DNA of 45,032 bases from contig CAYTFK010000018.1 of the NCBI GenBank assembly GCA_964436865.1, positions 1 through 45,032 on the forward strand, given 5' to 3'. Positions within the stretch are counted from its first letter, which is position 1, and each line of letters begins with the position of its first letter. The DNA comes from JAXGPP01 sp964436865 (GTDB lineage: Bacteria; Planctomycetota; Planctomycetia; Pirellulales; Thermoguttaceae). Made by a program: the position numbers and the translations under genes. Positions 6,022-15,415 of this stretch are shown here, piece by piece. The notes under the pieces were generated by a model. That model did no database searches and had not been told where the DNA came from. It saw nothing but the letters and a program-made list of their open reading frames with translations.

Positions 6022-7493
6022 TTACCCGTGTTTTCCGGGGTATTCTCGATAAATGACGCCAGGATTCGTACATTGCGGATGAAAGTCTGACAATCGATCA
6101 CGTGGGTTGTTGGATCGTCGTCACCGTATGAGCGGAGTCTACCGGGCTCGATCCAGCGTCCCTGATCATCCTGGCCGGCGATGATCGATTTCACCTGAGC
6201 GATATCGCGATCGGAAGGCTTCCGTCGACGTATGGAACTGCTATCGACAGGAGGACGTGGCCCGCCTTCAAGAGCCTGTCGGTACCTCCGCTCGATCGAG
6301 TCGAGATCATTGCCTACCTTGAACGAATAGTGGGTCGGCATGTCGCCATCGTCATAGGTGAGTTGGTAATCGATGGTGAAATAGAGGGGGCGGTTCGTTT
6401 GAAGCTCGTAGAAGCGGGCAAGCCGCCCATCAGGTAAGGCGGATTTCCGCAGATAGGCGACCGCGCGCGGAATCGGTTCCAGGTATTTCCGATTGCCTGT
6501 CTGATGATATAGCTCCAGCAGAGCCCGCATTACACCCTGCGACTCGCCGCCAGTGATCGATGGCGGTTCGAACTTGCGAGCCCACGCGGGGTGCATACGG
6601 GTATCATACTGCTGAGCCCAGGCCGGCTGCGGATCCGGCATCTGCGCCAGCAGGATAAAACCGCCGGCCCGTTCGGCGGCAGCCCGATACTCCGGCTGCC
6701 CGTAGACGCGTGCCGCGTCGAACATCAGCCGGATGACGTCGTCCATGGCGCCGTCGTTGAACGTGTAGAACCGGCTGTAATCCTCGGATGGGAAAGTCCG
6801 CGACCAGGACTCTGGGTAGGAGGCCGGCAGCGCGGGGTGCTGGTCGGGATCGGGGGGCCCGTCAAACCGTTGCGGCCACGCGCCATTGGGATACTGCACC
6901 GCGAGCAGACGGCGCAGGCCGTACTCGACCGCCTCATGGATGGCCGCGTCGCCAGACTGGAGCGTCTGGTCGAGCCGCATGAGGAAATCCAGGGCTGCCT
7001 GCGTCGTATTGTCGTCCAAGGTCGACGTGTCGCGGCGTTTTTCGCCGGCTGCGCCAGCGGGATCGACCCGGTAGGCATTCCGCCGTCGCTCGCGGGGATC
7101 AAAATCAATACGATAGGTCCAGCCGCCGGATTGAAGCTGGCCCCGGACGAGACACATGCCGGCCTGTTTCGCGGCTTCGAGGTAGAATGGCTCGCCGGTG
7201 CTGTGATATGCCTGAAGCAGAGCGGCTCCAACACTCGGCGTGCCGGGCGGTTGCACCCACACCGCCGTGTTGGGAGCTTTCCCCTCTCCTTCACGCCGGC
7301 TGAGGTCCTCGCTGTAACGCCACAGATAGCCGCCCTCAGTCGCGACCTCTCGAGTGAAGAACTCTACGGCGCGGCGCAGCGACCGGGATGCCGCATCGTG
7401 CAACTCTTCCTCGGCCCCTCGTACGGTGGCAGCCGCGCATGTCAAAAAGCCGACTGCCAGGATCAAGTCTCGGCACTTCGCGATGCTCATCAT
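6018..7493 (-). CDS. Secreted pectate lyase, PL10-like
   Basis: A 491-aa exported enzyme with an N-terminal signal peptide (hydrophobic segment at about 9-24, cleavage near VRGAEE). The body matches the pectic acid lyase (PL10) family: LDDNTTQAALDFL, then QYPNGAWPQRF, then FYTFNDGAMDDVIRLM, then PAWAQQYDTRMHPAWARKFEPPSIT. These enzymes cut polygalacturonate by beta-elimination with calcium. The ATG follows AAAGGA seven bases upstream and lies 13 bases after the ceramidase-fold gene, so the two are probably co-transcribed. The charged C-terminal 80 residues are less typical. The 3' end abuts the mobile element, and the protein reads through to a normal stop, so insertion did not break it. Confidence 0.88.
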   Translation of the reverse strand: MMSIAKCRDLILAVGFLTCAAATVRGAEEELHDAASRSLRRAVEFFTREVATEGGYLWRYSEDLSRREGEGKAPNTAVWVQPPGTPSVGAALLQAYHSTGEPFYLEAAKQAGMCLVRGQLQSGGWTYRIDFDPRERRRNAYRVDPAGAAGEKRRDTSTLDDNTTQAALDFLMRLDQTLQSGDAAIHEAVEYGLRRLLAVQYPNGAWPQRFDGPPDPDQHPALPASYPESWSRTFPSEDYSRFYTFNDGAMDDVIRLMFDAARVYGQPEYRAAAERAGGFILLAQMPDPQPAWAQQYDTRMHPAWARKFEPPSITGGESQGVMRALLELYHQTGNRKYLEPIPRAVAYLRKSALPDGRLARFYELQTNRPLYFTIDYQLTYDDGDMPTHYSFKVGNDLDSIERRYRQALEGGPRPPVDSSSIRRRKPSDRDIAQVKSIIAGQDDQGRWIEPGRLRSYGDDDPTTHVIDCQTFIRNVRILASFIENTPENTGN

Positions 7494-7506
7494 TGGCAGT
7501 CCTTTC

Positions 7507-9039
7507 TCAGTCTACCTCGGGTGGCACATTGCCATACGACCACGGTTCCTTTGCAGGTGGCGCGAGCGGGCGTTCCGGAACCGGGCCGGGGGTAAGCTGT
7601 CGGGCCAGTTCCAGGCCGACTTCAACAATTCGCCGGCCAGCCGTCGGCTCCAGATTGCTGTAGCTCGTAAGGCGCGTCTCGTAACCGCCGCCAGCCGCGC
7701 CCAGCGCCTCCTCGGTCGGCACGTATCCCACGCAGCCATTAGCCAGTTCGACGGGGAAAGTGAAGGGAAACGGGCTACCTTTTTTGATATCCAGGCCGAA
7801 CTGGCAGAAGTATTCGGCCGGATTTGAGATGAATACCGCGGGCCCCACTTGCACCACCTGCACTTCAATTTCCTTTGTCGGTTCCTTCGCCAGCAGCGCA
7901 TCGAGAAGCACAATCTCCTTGGCGAATGTCCATTCGGTATGACCGACCTCGGCAGGCTCCTTCATCACCAACTCGCGGCACTGTGCCACCCGCGCCGGTT
8001 TGGGCACGCGGCGATTGACCGCGAACGTCCGTACGCGGGCCTCGACGGGTGCCAGGGCGCCGGGTTCCATGCTCAGCAATACCTTGACGGCTTCGGCGCC
8101 GACGCGGCCGCCGACGATCCGGGCCCACTGTTCCGGTTGGGGGTTCTGATGCGGATCGAGGTTGTCGACCTGAGTGACGTCTCCACAGGCGCCTGCCAGA
8201 AAGACCACCACGGTCTCCGGGCCGTAGAATCCGCGGATCGCCTGTTCGAGGTAGTAGACGTAGTTCGCCGAAATGCCGCCGGGACTCGTTGTGGCGTGGC
8301 AAGCGAAGTTCACCACGCAGCCGACGAGTTGTCCCTCGGGGCTCCAGACTCCAAGCACACCGACTTCGGGATCGGTGGGCCCCGCGACTTCTTCAATTTG
8401 AGGATTGCCTTTGCCGGGATGCGTGAAGGTGAGGCCATTCTTCATGCGGAAGCGGCGATTATAGGCCACCCGATCCTCGATCCCTTTGCCAACACCGCAA
8501 CGCGCGCCGGCCCGCTTCGCATCGGCCTCACATACTGCCGCGACAATCTGCTGCTGGACACGGGCGAGATACTTCACATCGGCGCAGGACGATTTCTCGT
8601 AGGCCAGTTGTTGCACGAAATCGTCGGCGTGGTCGTATTCGCCTGGCAGAATCATGCCGGTGGGACCGGACGAATGGGAGTGGCTTGCAGCAATCAAGAT
8701 GGCTTCAGGAGCGATCCCGCATCGCTGGTGAATCGCTTGGCGGCAGGCCTGGACCGTAGCGCGCCGAATGACCAGGGCGTCGAGCCCTACAATCGCCGCG
8801 CGCTGGCGGCCGTCGTCGAATACCACCGCCCGGACTTTGCACGGGTCGTGGACCGCGCGGTGGTACGACTTGCCGTAGCCGCCCGGCTGTTCCATTCCCA
8901 ATTCCGGCGTAATGTCGCGTTCGGCAAAACCGGCCTTGAGGAGAGCGGCTGAGTCGTCGGAACGGACGAAGCCGGGCAAGGTCGCGAGTGACCCGGCAGC
9001 AATCGCAACAATGAGAGTGGCGACGGGTAGCGTTCGCAT
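7507..9039 (-). CDS. Exported neutral/alkaline ceramidase-fold protein
   Basis: A 510-aa protein starting at ATG 9039, which has GGAGAA nine bases upstream and gives a clean signal peptide (residues 1-26). The longer open frame has none. Residues 35-320 match the N-terminal domain of neutral/alkaline ceramidases: AGFAERDITPELG, a zinc-type motif ASHSHSSGPT (H120, H122) and NFACHATT (H248). The catalytic serine motif GDVSPN of true ceramidases is here GDVTQV (286-291), so Thr replaces Ser. The C-terminal immunoglobulin-like part of true ceramidases is not evident. Amide or ester hydrolysis on an external substrate is likely, but ceramide is only a guess. It lies in an apparent operon with the pectate lyase. 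Confidence 0.82.
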   Translation of the reverse strand: MRTLPVATLIVAIAAGSLATLPGFVRSDDSAALLKAGFAERDITPELGMEQPGGYGKSYHRAVHDPCKVRAVVFDDGRQRAAIVGLDALVIRRATVQACRQAIHQRCGIAPEAILIAASHSHSSGPTGMILPGEYDHADDFVQQLAYEKSSCADVKYLARVQQQIVAAVCEADAKRAGARCGVGKGIEDRVAYNRRFRMKNGLTFTHPGKGNPQIEEVAGPTDPEVGVLGVWSPEGQLVGCVVNFACHATTSPGGISANYVYYLEQAIRGFYGPETVVVFLAGACGDVTQVDNLDPHQNPQPEQWARIVGGRVGAEAVKVLLSMEPGALAPVEARVRTFAVNRRVPKPARVAQCRELVMKEPAEVGHTEWTFAKEIVLLDALLAKEPTKEIEVQVVQVGPAVFISNPAEYFCQFGLDIKKGSPFPFTFPVELANGCVGYVPTEEALGAAGGGYETRLTSYSNLEPTAGRRIVEVGLELARQLTPGPVPERPLAPPAKEPWSYGNVPPEVD

Positions 9040-9170
9040 CGTATCGAGTTCTCCACACAGGACAGCGATCAAGGCGATACCGGTTCCGCGGCATGGGCCG
9101 GGTAGTGCCAGCATGACGCGTCGCCACACTCGATGCAAGAGCCTGGCAGACCCAGAGATAGTGGACGACT

Positions 9171-10541
9171 TCAAGGCTCGCGGGGGCCAATTCGGGGGAA
9201 CGCAGTGGCCGTTGTGCCGTCGGATGGATCGGCGTGCGTCGCGTCGTCCGACCTCAGGAGGGCCCTCGACACGAGGGTCGGAAGCTGGCTGCCAGCGGCG
9301 AAACGGCCCATTACGGCGGCAACTTCGGCGGGCGTCTGGAATCGATCGTCGGGCCGCTTGGCCAGCATGCGAGCGATGGTTTCTGCCAGTTCGAGGGGCA
9401 CATCGGCGCGGAATCGCTGCACCGGGGGGACGGGCTTCTTGGCCAGTGCCACCATTTTGCGCAGCGGAGTGGTCAACCTGGAATCGGCCAAAGGGGCACG
9501 GCCGGTGAGAATCTTGTAGAGCGTGGCGCCGAGGCCGTAGATGTCGGCCCTGATTGTCACATCGTATGAATACTCTGCCTGCTCTGGAGCCATGAAGTCG
9601 ATCGTTCCGACCAGCCGACTTTCATCGGCGTTTTCATCGGCGTGCTCCGGCAGGACTGCCAGACCCAAGTCGAGGATCTTCACCACACCGGCCGTCGAGA
9701 CCATCAGGTTCGAAGGCTTGATATCACGGTGAATAAGGCCGTGCTCATAGACATGTTGAAGGCCTTCGGCCGCCTGGCGGGTGATCTCGCAGGCTTCGAC
9801 GAGCGGCAGCGGTCCCAATCGGTCGAGTAGCCGCTGAACGTCCACGCCGTCAACATACTCCATCACCAGAAAATGTATGCCGTTGATCTCGCCAGCGTCG
9901 TTTGCCCGAATGATATTTGGATGATCCAAGCGGCCCGCGGCCCGCATCTCACGGTGGAAGCTCTCCAGACCCCGCTCGTTCGATGCCCGATCCGTCGTAA
10001 GGAGTTTGAGGGCGACAAACTTCTGCAGTTCGATATGCACGGCCTTATAGATCTCGCCCATCCCCCCTTCGCCAAGCTTGGCGACGAGTTGGTATTGCCG
10101 CAACTGCTTCAAACCGGGCGTTTCAGGCTCGCTAATAGACGCGGCGGCGCCGAACGCTGAGGCATCGTCGACGAACGTCTTTACCGATGAGGTCGCCGAT
10201 CGAAGCGGGACTTCGTCCGCGTATGACACCGTCCCGCGGATGGCACGTTGCCGGATCTCTGTCGTGGTCAGCATCCATAGCCAGCCGCACAACCCGCGTT
10301 CCTCCTCCTCGGGATCGATCATGTCAATCCACATGGCCAGCGCGCGAAACACATCCGCCACAACCGTCCCGCCCTCCGCCGGAGATGATCCGAGACTTCG
10401 CGCCCAGTGATACACCAGAGGCGCATAGAAGTCGGTCAGCAGCCCCCAAGCCGCACGATCGCGTGCCCGCACACGATGGAGCAGGTCTGCAGTGGCGATA
10501 CGATGACCGTTGGCATCTGTCACATGGTCGCCGAGTGACAT
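9171..10541 (-). CDS. Serine/threonine kinase with N-terminal sigma-region-2-like module
   Basis: A cytoplasmic Hanks-type kinase, 456 aa from ATG 10541. The frame stays open to 10682, and neither start has a clear ribosome site. Kinase motifs are complete: Gly loop GEGGMGEIYKA (157-167), K179, HRDIKPSN (271-278), DLG in place of DFG (291-293) and APE (318-320). Residues about 18-102 look like region 2 of planctomycete ECF sigma factors: AW...FYAPLVYHWARSLG, then VADVFRAL, then CGWLWMLTTTEIRQR. No region 4 follows. No transmembrane segment is seen, unlike many planctomycete kinases. The fusion suggests a kinase that docks on the transcription machinery or arose from an adjacent sigma/kinase pair. 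The kinase is certain; the sigma-like part is by pattern. Confidence 0.9.
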   Translation of the reverse strand: MSLGDHVTDANGHRIATADLLHRVRARDRAAWGLLTDFYAPLVYHWARSLGSSPAEGGTVVADVFRALAMWIDMIDPEEEERGLCGWLWMLTTTEIRQRAIRGTVSYADEVPLRSATSSVKTFVDDASAFGAAASISEPETPGLKQLRQYQLVAKLGEGGMGEIYKAVHIELQKFVALKLLTTDRASNERGLESFHREMRAAGRLDHPNIIRANDAGEINGIHFLVMEYVDGVDVQRLLDRLGPLPLVEACEITRQAAEGLQHVYEHGLIHRDIKPSNLMVSTAGVVKILDLGLAVLPEHADENADESRLVGTIDFMAPEQAEYSYDVTIRADIYGLGATLYKILTGRAPLADSRLTTPLRKMVALAKKPVPPVQRFRADVPLELAETIARMLAKRPDDRFQTPAEVAAVMGRFAAGSQLPTLVSRALLRSDDATHADPSDGTTATAFPRIGPREP

Positions 10542-10934
10542 TACTAGCCGGTGCCAGGAAAAGTGCCAGCCTCTCCGCAGAAATAGCGGAACAACCTCCC
10601 CGACGGCGCCCAGACGCTGCGAGTAATCGATTCTAGGACCGCGTCCCGGCGCGTCAAACCACGCGGTCGGTCCCGCGATCATTCTCGATCAAATCGATGC
10701 TGGGGCCCTGAGGGAGCAGCGAACAAACGCGGAATCAGTGCCTTTCTTTGGCGTCTTGATCGCCTCGATATAACGTCCGTCACTCAAGACCTGCTACCAG
10801 TAGAATGCATGTCGCAATTGGACAGTTCGTATTGATCGATGCCCTGCTGCGGAACGATCTTTGCTTGCAATGGCCATCGAACGGTCGATGCTCCCGTGAC
10901 TGCCTGGACTGCCTGATCATCGGCTGTCGCTTCG
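10542..10934. other. Intergenic region, kinase to esterase
   Basis: Up to 393 bases without a convincing gene, or 252 if the kinase starts at 10682. I see no tRNA, strong terminator or consensus promoter. On the minus strand a TATATC box near 10770 lacks a matching -35. Confidence 0.4.
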
Positions 10935-12017
10935 TCATAGGTGCGCCTGCAACCACTGGTAGATTCGCCGCTCCGCCTCGGGAGGAACTGCATGCCCTTG
11001 CTTGTGATTGAAGAGCCCGATAGCCGGAGTGCGGCCGTAAAGGCGGTAGACCGGGAGGACCGCCTCAATGAACGGCCAACTGCGGTCACCGTCGGCCGAA
11101 TCGCCGCCAAGAAGCAGGAACGCCCGGGGGGCCACCAAGGCGAGCAATTCATGATGCTCACGCGAAAAGTCTCCGCGGCGAATATCGGCGCCAAGATACC
11201 AGAGTGCTTCCCAGTTTGAGAACCCAATTCCGATGCCACCTTCACTGCTTGCGGTCACGCGGACCCGTTCGTCGAACGCCGCCAGATAGAACGCCTCCTT
11301 GGCACCGAGGGAATGGCCCACGGCACCGAGCCGATTCTGATCAACCTCCGGTAGCCCAGCAAGTATATCGAGCGCCACCTGGGCATCGTGCAGCATCTTG
11401 GCCATTCCCTTCACGCCGGGATGCCGCTCCTGAAAGCGCTCGGCATGTTTCTGGTAACTCACCTTTGGGTCGTCCGACCAGAGAAAGCAGCGCGGGCAGA
11501 TCGCCACGCAGCCACGCTCAGCCAGTTTCAGGCCGAACGCCTTCTCGGGCTGCCCTTCGATGCCGGCTGGCTGCCGTATATTGCCAACAAACGTGGAATG
11601 GAGCGCCACGACACCGGGCCGCCGTCCGCCAGGCGCGTCTGGTTTGAGCAGGTAGGCCTTTTCCGGCAGTCCTGGCTCAACCTCATACCGAATGAGCTGG
11701 CGAATAACGCCCGACGGACGGTCTTCCTCGATCACCTCATAGGTCGGCATCGGCTGCCGCGGCCCCATATCGCCGAGGAACCCCCGCCACCAGTGGCGAA
11801 TCTCCTCACGCCGCACCTGCCAGTCGGCCAGCGAACCGCCGGTCAGGAGCGGCGACAAGCTGGGAGCATCCTCGGGCAACACGGACGGTGCGGTCTGGAT
11901 TTCACCAAGCCAGGGAATCTCCTGCCTGGCCGGCGCAGCCGCCTTTAGTAAGGAGGGCACTGCCAGCCCCGCAAGCGACGACAACAGCAGCCTCCGACGA
12001 GTGATCTGATTTTTCAT
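10935..12017 (-). CDS. TAT-exported alpha/beta hydrolase, acetylxylan esterase/dienelactone hydrolase-like
   Basis: A 360-aa hydrolase. It starts at ATG 12017 with AGGAG seven bases upstream. The N-terminus MKNQITRRRLLLSSLAGLAV is a twin-arginine signal. The alpha/beta-hydrolase core shows RPGVVALHSTF near the oxyanion strand, the nucleophile elbow GHSLGAKEAF (Ser), a likely Asp in the LLLGGDSADGD strand, and His in NHKQGHAVPP. This layout is typical of the abhydrolase_7/acetylxylan-esterase-like exported proteins common in planctomycetes. It would remove acyl groups from polysaccharides or similar substrates outside the cytoplasmic membrane. The precise substrate is unknown. Nearby exported enzymes (pectate lyase, ceramidase-fold protein) support a role in polymer use. 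Confidence 0.85.
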   Translation of the reverse strand: MKNQITRRRLLLSSLAGLAVPSLLKAAAPARQEIPWLGEIQTAPSVLPEDAPSLSPLLTGGSLADWQVRREEIRHWWRGFLGDMGPRQPMPTYEVIEEDRPSGVIRQLIRYEVEPGLPEKAYLLKPDAPGGRRPGVVALHSTFVGNIRQPAGIEGQPEKAFGLKLAERGCVAICPRCFLWSDDPKVSYQKHAERFQERHPGVKGMAKMLHDAQVALDILAGLPEVDQNRLGAVGHSLGAKEAFYLAAFDERVRVTASSEGGIGIGFSNWEALWYLGADIRRGDFSREHHELLALVAPRAFLLLGGDSADGDRSWPFIEAVLPVYRLYGRTPAIGLFNHKQGHAVPPEAERRIYQWLQAHL

Positions 12018-12428
12018 GCGCGGTCTCCTGTTTGATGGCAATCAGTCCTATGATGCGCGCCGGCCGGCTACAATTCCACGAGAGTTAGCCGTCCTGCTTC
12101 GCTACGGCCGGTACGTTTCGAGCCAGCCCGGATGTCAGGGTGACGACATAGGCAATCGCAACCCGGAGACGCAATCGGCCTTCAGGCTTGGTGCCGTCGG
12201 CCAGTTTCTGCCGCCGGACCGAATCATGGTTCCAGATGTAAACGTATAATCCACAATAAGTTGGGAGCAGAGGACTATTTTGCGAAGGAGCGCCCTGCTG
12301 CGGCCACGGAGGCCAAACGCGGCGTTACGTCGATTCACTGGCGCGCAATTTGCACAAAAATCCAAGGAAGGCAGTTCTGCCAATATCCGGGCAACATCAA
12401 CGGAAGCGGTTCACAGGGAGACGCGATC
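12018..12428. other. Divergent intergenic region
   Basis: About 411 bases between the leftward esterase and the rightward W-x-x-G-x-W gene. It contains a perfect TATAAT at 12245-12250 on the plus strand without a good -35. This would leave a leader of about 170 bases for the rightward gene. The frame upstream of 12429 is open but lacks coding character and a signal peptide. No RNA gene is recognised. Confidence 0.4.
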
Positions 12429-15335
12429 ATGCACCTGCGAGACTGGAGTGCCGCCCTGGCTACCCTTGTGGTGGGTGCGGGGTTAATCGGGTGGATTGGG
12501 CAGGTCGTCGGCCAGCAACCGGCCCTGCAACTCAGTGCGCCCCAAAACGGTGGGGCTGGAGCAAATGGCGGTGGCGGTGTCATGGAAGATGGCACCGCGA
12601 TGACCCGAGGTCCGATCCACGAGGCGTTCGCGGAAGTCATCAACTACAACCCGGAACCGACGATCGTCGTTGACAAGCGGCCGCCAGGAGCGATCGAGGA
12701 GTTGCCGCCCGATCAGAAGCCGGAGGGTGAGGGACATCTCTGGATCCCCGGCTACTGGGCTTGGGCCGAGGATCGAAACGATTACATCTGGATCAGCGGC
12801 GTGTGGCGCGCTCCGCCTCCAAACACACAATGGGTCCCCGGCTACTGGTCTGAAGTCCAAGGCGGATGGCAATGGATTCCCGGCTATTGGCAGCCCGTCA
12901 ACGCGCAACCCGACCAGGATCAACTTGCGGGCATTGAGGCCGAGGAAGTCGAATACCTGCCTGAGCCGCCAAACTCGCTGGAGCAAGGCCCTCCGAGCCC
13001 GCAGCCGTCGCAAGATCACTTCTGGGTACCCGGACACTGGTACTGGTACCAGGCGCGCTACGTGTGGCGGCCCGGCTACTGGGCGGTGATGGTGCCTGAC
13101 TGGGTATGGGTGCCTTCACGCTATGTTTGGACGCCGAATGGCTGCGTCTTTGTGCCCGGGCACTGGGATATTGTAATGCAGCGGCGGGGTCTGGTCTTCG
13201 CACCTGTGTACTTCGAGCCCGCGGTCTACGCGAGGCCCCGGTTCACCTACATGCCGCGGATCGTGCTCAGCGCCAACGTGTTCAACGTGCACCTGTTTTG
13301 CCGGCCACGATACTACCACTACTACTTCGGCGACTACTACGATCCCGGCTACGAGCGCTACGGAATCATGCCGTGGTTCACCTACCACGAGTACCGTCAC
13401 GGTTACGAGCCGTTCTTCGTCTATAGCCGCTGGTACTATCATCGCCACCACTACACTGACTGGGAGCAACGCCTGCGACGCTGGCACAACTATCGCGTCG
13501 CGCACGTGGACTTCCGGCCGCCGCACACGTTCATCGAGATGCGGCGGTGGGCCGACCGGCACCGTGGCGGCCCAGATGTCGTGGTGGACAACCGAACGGT
13601 AATCAACAACACGATAATCAATAACGTGTTCGCCACGACCATCGAAGATGCTTCGCAGCGTAACGACCTCGACATCCGGCTGGTGAAAATGGATGAGGAC
13701 CGCCGCGAGCGGATGGTGCAACTTCGCCAGGGGTTTCAGAATGTCTCCGCGCAGCGCCGCGAGATCGAGGTGCGTGGCCGAGATCAGGAGCCGGCTGGCG
13801 AGCGGAAATCGCCGCGCCGTGTGGCACTGCCGGCAGTTAAAGAACTGCGGCAAGTGGTCGCCGACGCGACGGGAACGGCTGACACCCCACAGGTCCAGAT
13901 GCCATCCAAGCCGCCCTCCACGGTCGACGAGGCCCGCACGTTGCGTGAGACGGTGCTGGCCCGCGGCCCACGCAGCCAGTCCCCGCTCGCGACGGAACGA
14001 CGGCCGCAGCGCGATTCGCAGCTTTTACCGCGCGGTGACGGCACGAATGCCGCGTCCGAGCCGTCGGCCCGCGACGCAGGTCCGCCCGAAGTGGCCTTGC
14101 CCGAGCTCCCTGACGTGCCCGACGTTGCAACCTCGGCGCAGTCAGACGGCTCGGGCTCCGAAAGGCCTGAAAGGGCGAGATCGGAAACGGAGGATCCTGA
14201 CACTCGAACGAATGCCTCTCGCTCATTGAACAGGGGGCGTCCGAGCATGCGAGAGGGGCAGGCCGGACAAATCGGAACGGGCCGGACCGCCCGACCGCAA
14301 CTGCCGAGTGGCATCGGCCAAGCGGAAGGATCCGGGGCCGGGAGCGTTGCGGGCCCCGGTCCGGCTGAATCATCGCCGGCGGCGCCCGAAGCGGCCCGCC
14401 CGGATATGCGGGGTCGCAGAACTGGGAGGGAAGAGGGAAGTGGAACTTCCGGTCCGGCGGCTCTTCCTGGCCTCACGCCCGACATGACAAATCCATTGCC
14501 TCCCTCCAGGGACAACGCAGTGGGGCGGTCGGGACAGACAACAACCTTGCCTGGAGGCAGTGGCAGGCCGGAGGCTCCTCCGGGGAGCAAATCTACTGCC
14601 AGCCCTGCCATCCCGGGCCCCCGTTTGCCCGATGCACAGCGCACTCCCACGTCAACGCCGAGCGGCGAGGACGTTCCTGCGGCCCGGCTGCCAGCCTCGA
14701 CTATTCCAGAGAGAACCGGTCGGTCTGACCGACGGGACAATGTGTTCCGCCCCGACGGCCCTGATGCTCCCGGAGGCACCCGGCGCCCCGGCCTTGGCAA
14801 TCGTCCTTGGGCGACCGATTCCTCCAGCCCGTCAGGCAACCCGGGGGCATCCGCGGCGCCACGAGTCGAGAACCCGGCGCCGCAGACCAGACTGCCGGAG
14901 GCGGGCAGTCGCCAGCCTCAAAATCGCAGCACCCAGGAAAGGGGAGTCCCCGCGGCACGCCTGCCGAGCCAATCCACGCTGCCTGATGTACCTTCCGTTC
15001 AGCCCCCGACGGATGGCGGACGCGGACGCAACAGCCGCGAAACGACGCCGCGGATCCAGCAGGATTCACGCAGCTTCCAGGCTGTGCCGCAACGGTACCA
15101 GTCAGCGCCGTCTGCGCCGAGCAGCAGGAGCTACCAGTCGCCATCGCAGAACGTTCGGCCAAGCACACCGCTGGCCGCTCCCAGCCGCAGCGAAGCTCGG
15201 AGCAGTGTCCCCGCTCCGAGGATCGACCGCAGCGCGGAGAGGTTGGGAGGGACCCGATTCGAGCGTTCGGGCGGAAGCAGCTCGGATCGCTCAAGCGGTC
15301 GCGGCAATCGAGGCCGAGACCGCGGCGATGATTAG
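12429..15335 (+). CDS. Large exported W-x-x-G-x-W repeat protein with disordered tail
   Basis: A 968-aa protein. ATG 12429 is chosen because GGGAG lies eight bases upstream and it opens a signal peptide (hydrophobic residues 8-28). Seven W-x-x-G-x-W type repeats follow: WIPGYW 105-110, WISGVW 121-126, WVPGYW 135-140, WIPGYW 149-154, WVPGHW 199-204, WRPGYW 213-218 and FVPGHW 241-246. Next comes an extremely Tyr/His/Trp/Arg-rich stretch (about 295-380), then roughly 500 residues of low-complexity Pro/Ser/Arg/Gly sequence with recurring AARLP motifs. Such proteins are common in planctomycetes and are of unknown role, possibly in the envelope. The gene ends before a strong terminator. Confidence 0.9.
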   Translation: MHLRDWSAALATLVVGAGLIGWIGQVVGQQPALQLSAPQNGGAGANGGGGVMEDGTAMTRGPIHEAFAEVINYNPEPTIVVDKRPPGAIEELPPDQKPEGEGHLWIPGYWAWAEDRNDYIWISGVWRAPPPNTQWVPGYWSEVQGGWQWIPGYWQPVNAQPDQDQLAGIEAEEVEYLPEPPNSLEQGPPSPQPSQDHFWVPGHWYWYQARYVWRPGYWAVMVPDWVWVPSRYVWTPNGCVFVPGHWDIVMQRRGLVFAPVYFEPAVYARPRFTYMPRIVLSANVFNVHLFCRPRYYHYYFGDYYDPGYERYGIMPWFTYHEYRHGYEPFFVYSRWYYHRHHYTDWEQRLRRWHNYRVAHVDFRPPHTFIEMRRWADRHRGGPDVVVDNRTVINNTIINNVFATTIEDASQRNDLDIRLVKMDEDRRERMVQLRQGFQNVSAQRREIEVRGRDQEPAGERKSPRRVALPAVKELRQVVADATGTADTPQVQMPSKPPSTVDEARTLRETVLARGPRSQSPLATERRPQRDSQLLPRGDGTNAASEPSARDAGPPEVALPELPDVPDVATSAQSDGSGSERPERARSETEDPDTRTNASRSLNRGRPSMREGQAGQIGTGRTARPQLPSGIGQAEGSGAGSVAGPGPAESSPAAPEAARPDMRGRRTGREEGSGTSGPAALPGLTPDMTNPLPPSRDNAVGRSGQTTTLPGGSGRPEAPPGSKSTASPAIPGPRLPDAQRTPTSTPSGEDVPAARLPASTIPERTGRSDRRDNVFRPDGPDAPGGTRRPGLGNRPWATDSSSPSGNPGASAAPRVENPAPQTRLPEAGSRQPQNRSTQERGVPAARLPSQSTLPDVPSVQPPTDGGRGRNSRETTPRIQQDSRSFQAVPQRYQSAPSAPSSRSYQSPSQNVRPSTPLAAPSRSEARSSVPAPRIDRSAERLGGTRFERSGGSSSDRSSGRGNRGRDRGDD

Positions 15336-15369
15336 TCGCCGCCTGCGGAATCGATGCCGCCAAGAGAAC

Positions 15370-15402
15370 GGGGCTCGGGAAATGCCGAGCCCCTTTTCAT
15401 TT
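15370..15402 (+). terminator. Rho-independent terminator between convergent genes
   Basis: GGGGCTCGG (15370-15378) pairs perfectly with CCGAGCCCC (15385-15393) around a GAAATG loop, followed by TTTTCATTT. It lies 34 bases after the W-x-x-G-x-W gene. In the other direction the flank is partly U-rich, so it may also serve the leftward receiver-like gene, which ends at 15416. Confidence 0.92.
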
Positions 15403-15415
15403 ATGGTCAATCGCC

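Noticed and set aside
12261..12428. Upstream ATG of the W-x-x-G-x-W protein
   Set aside because: It would put 56 non-hydrophobic residues in front of the signal peptide, and only the ATG at 12429 has a proper ribosome site.
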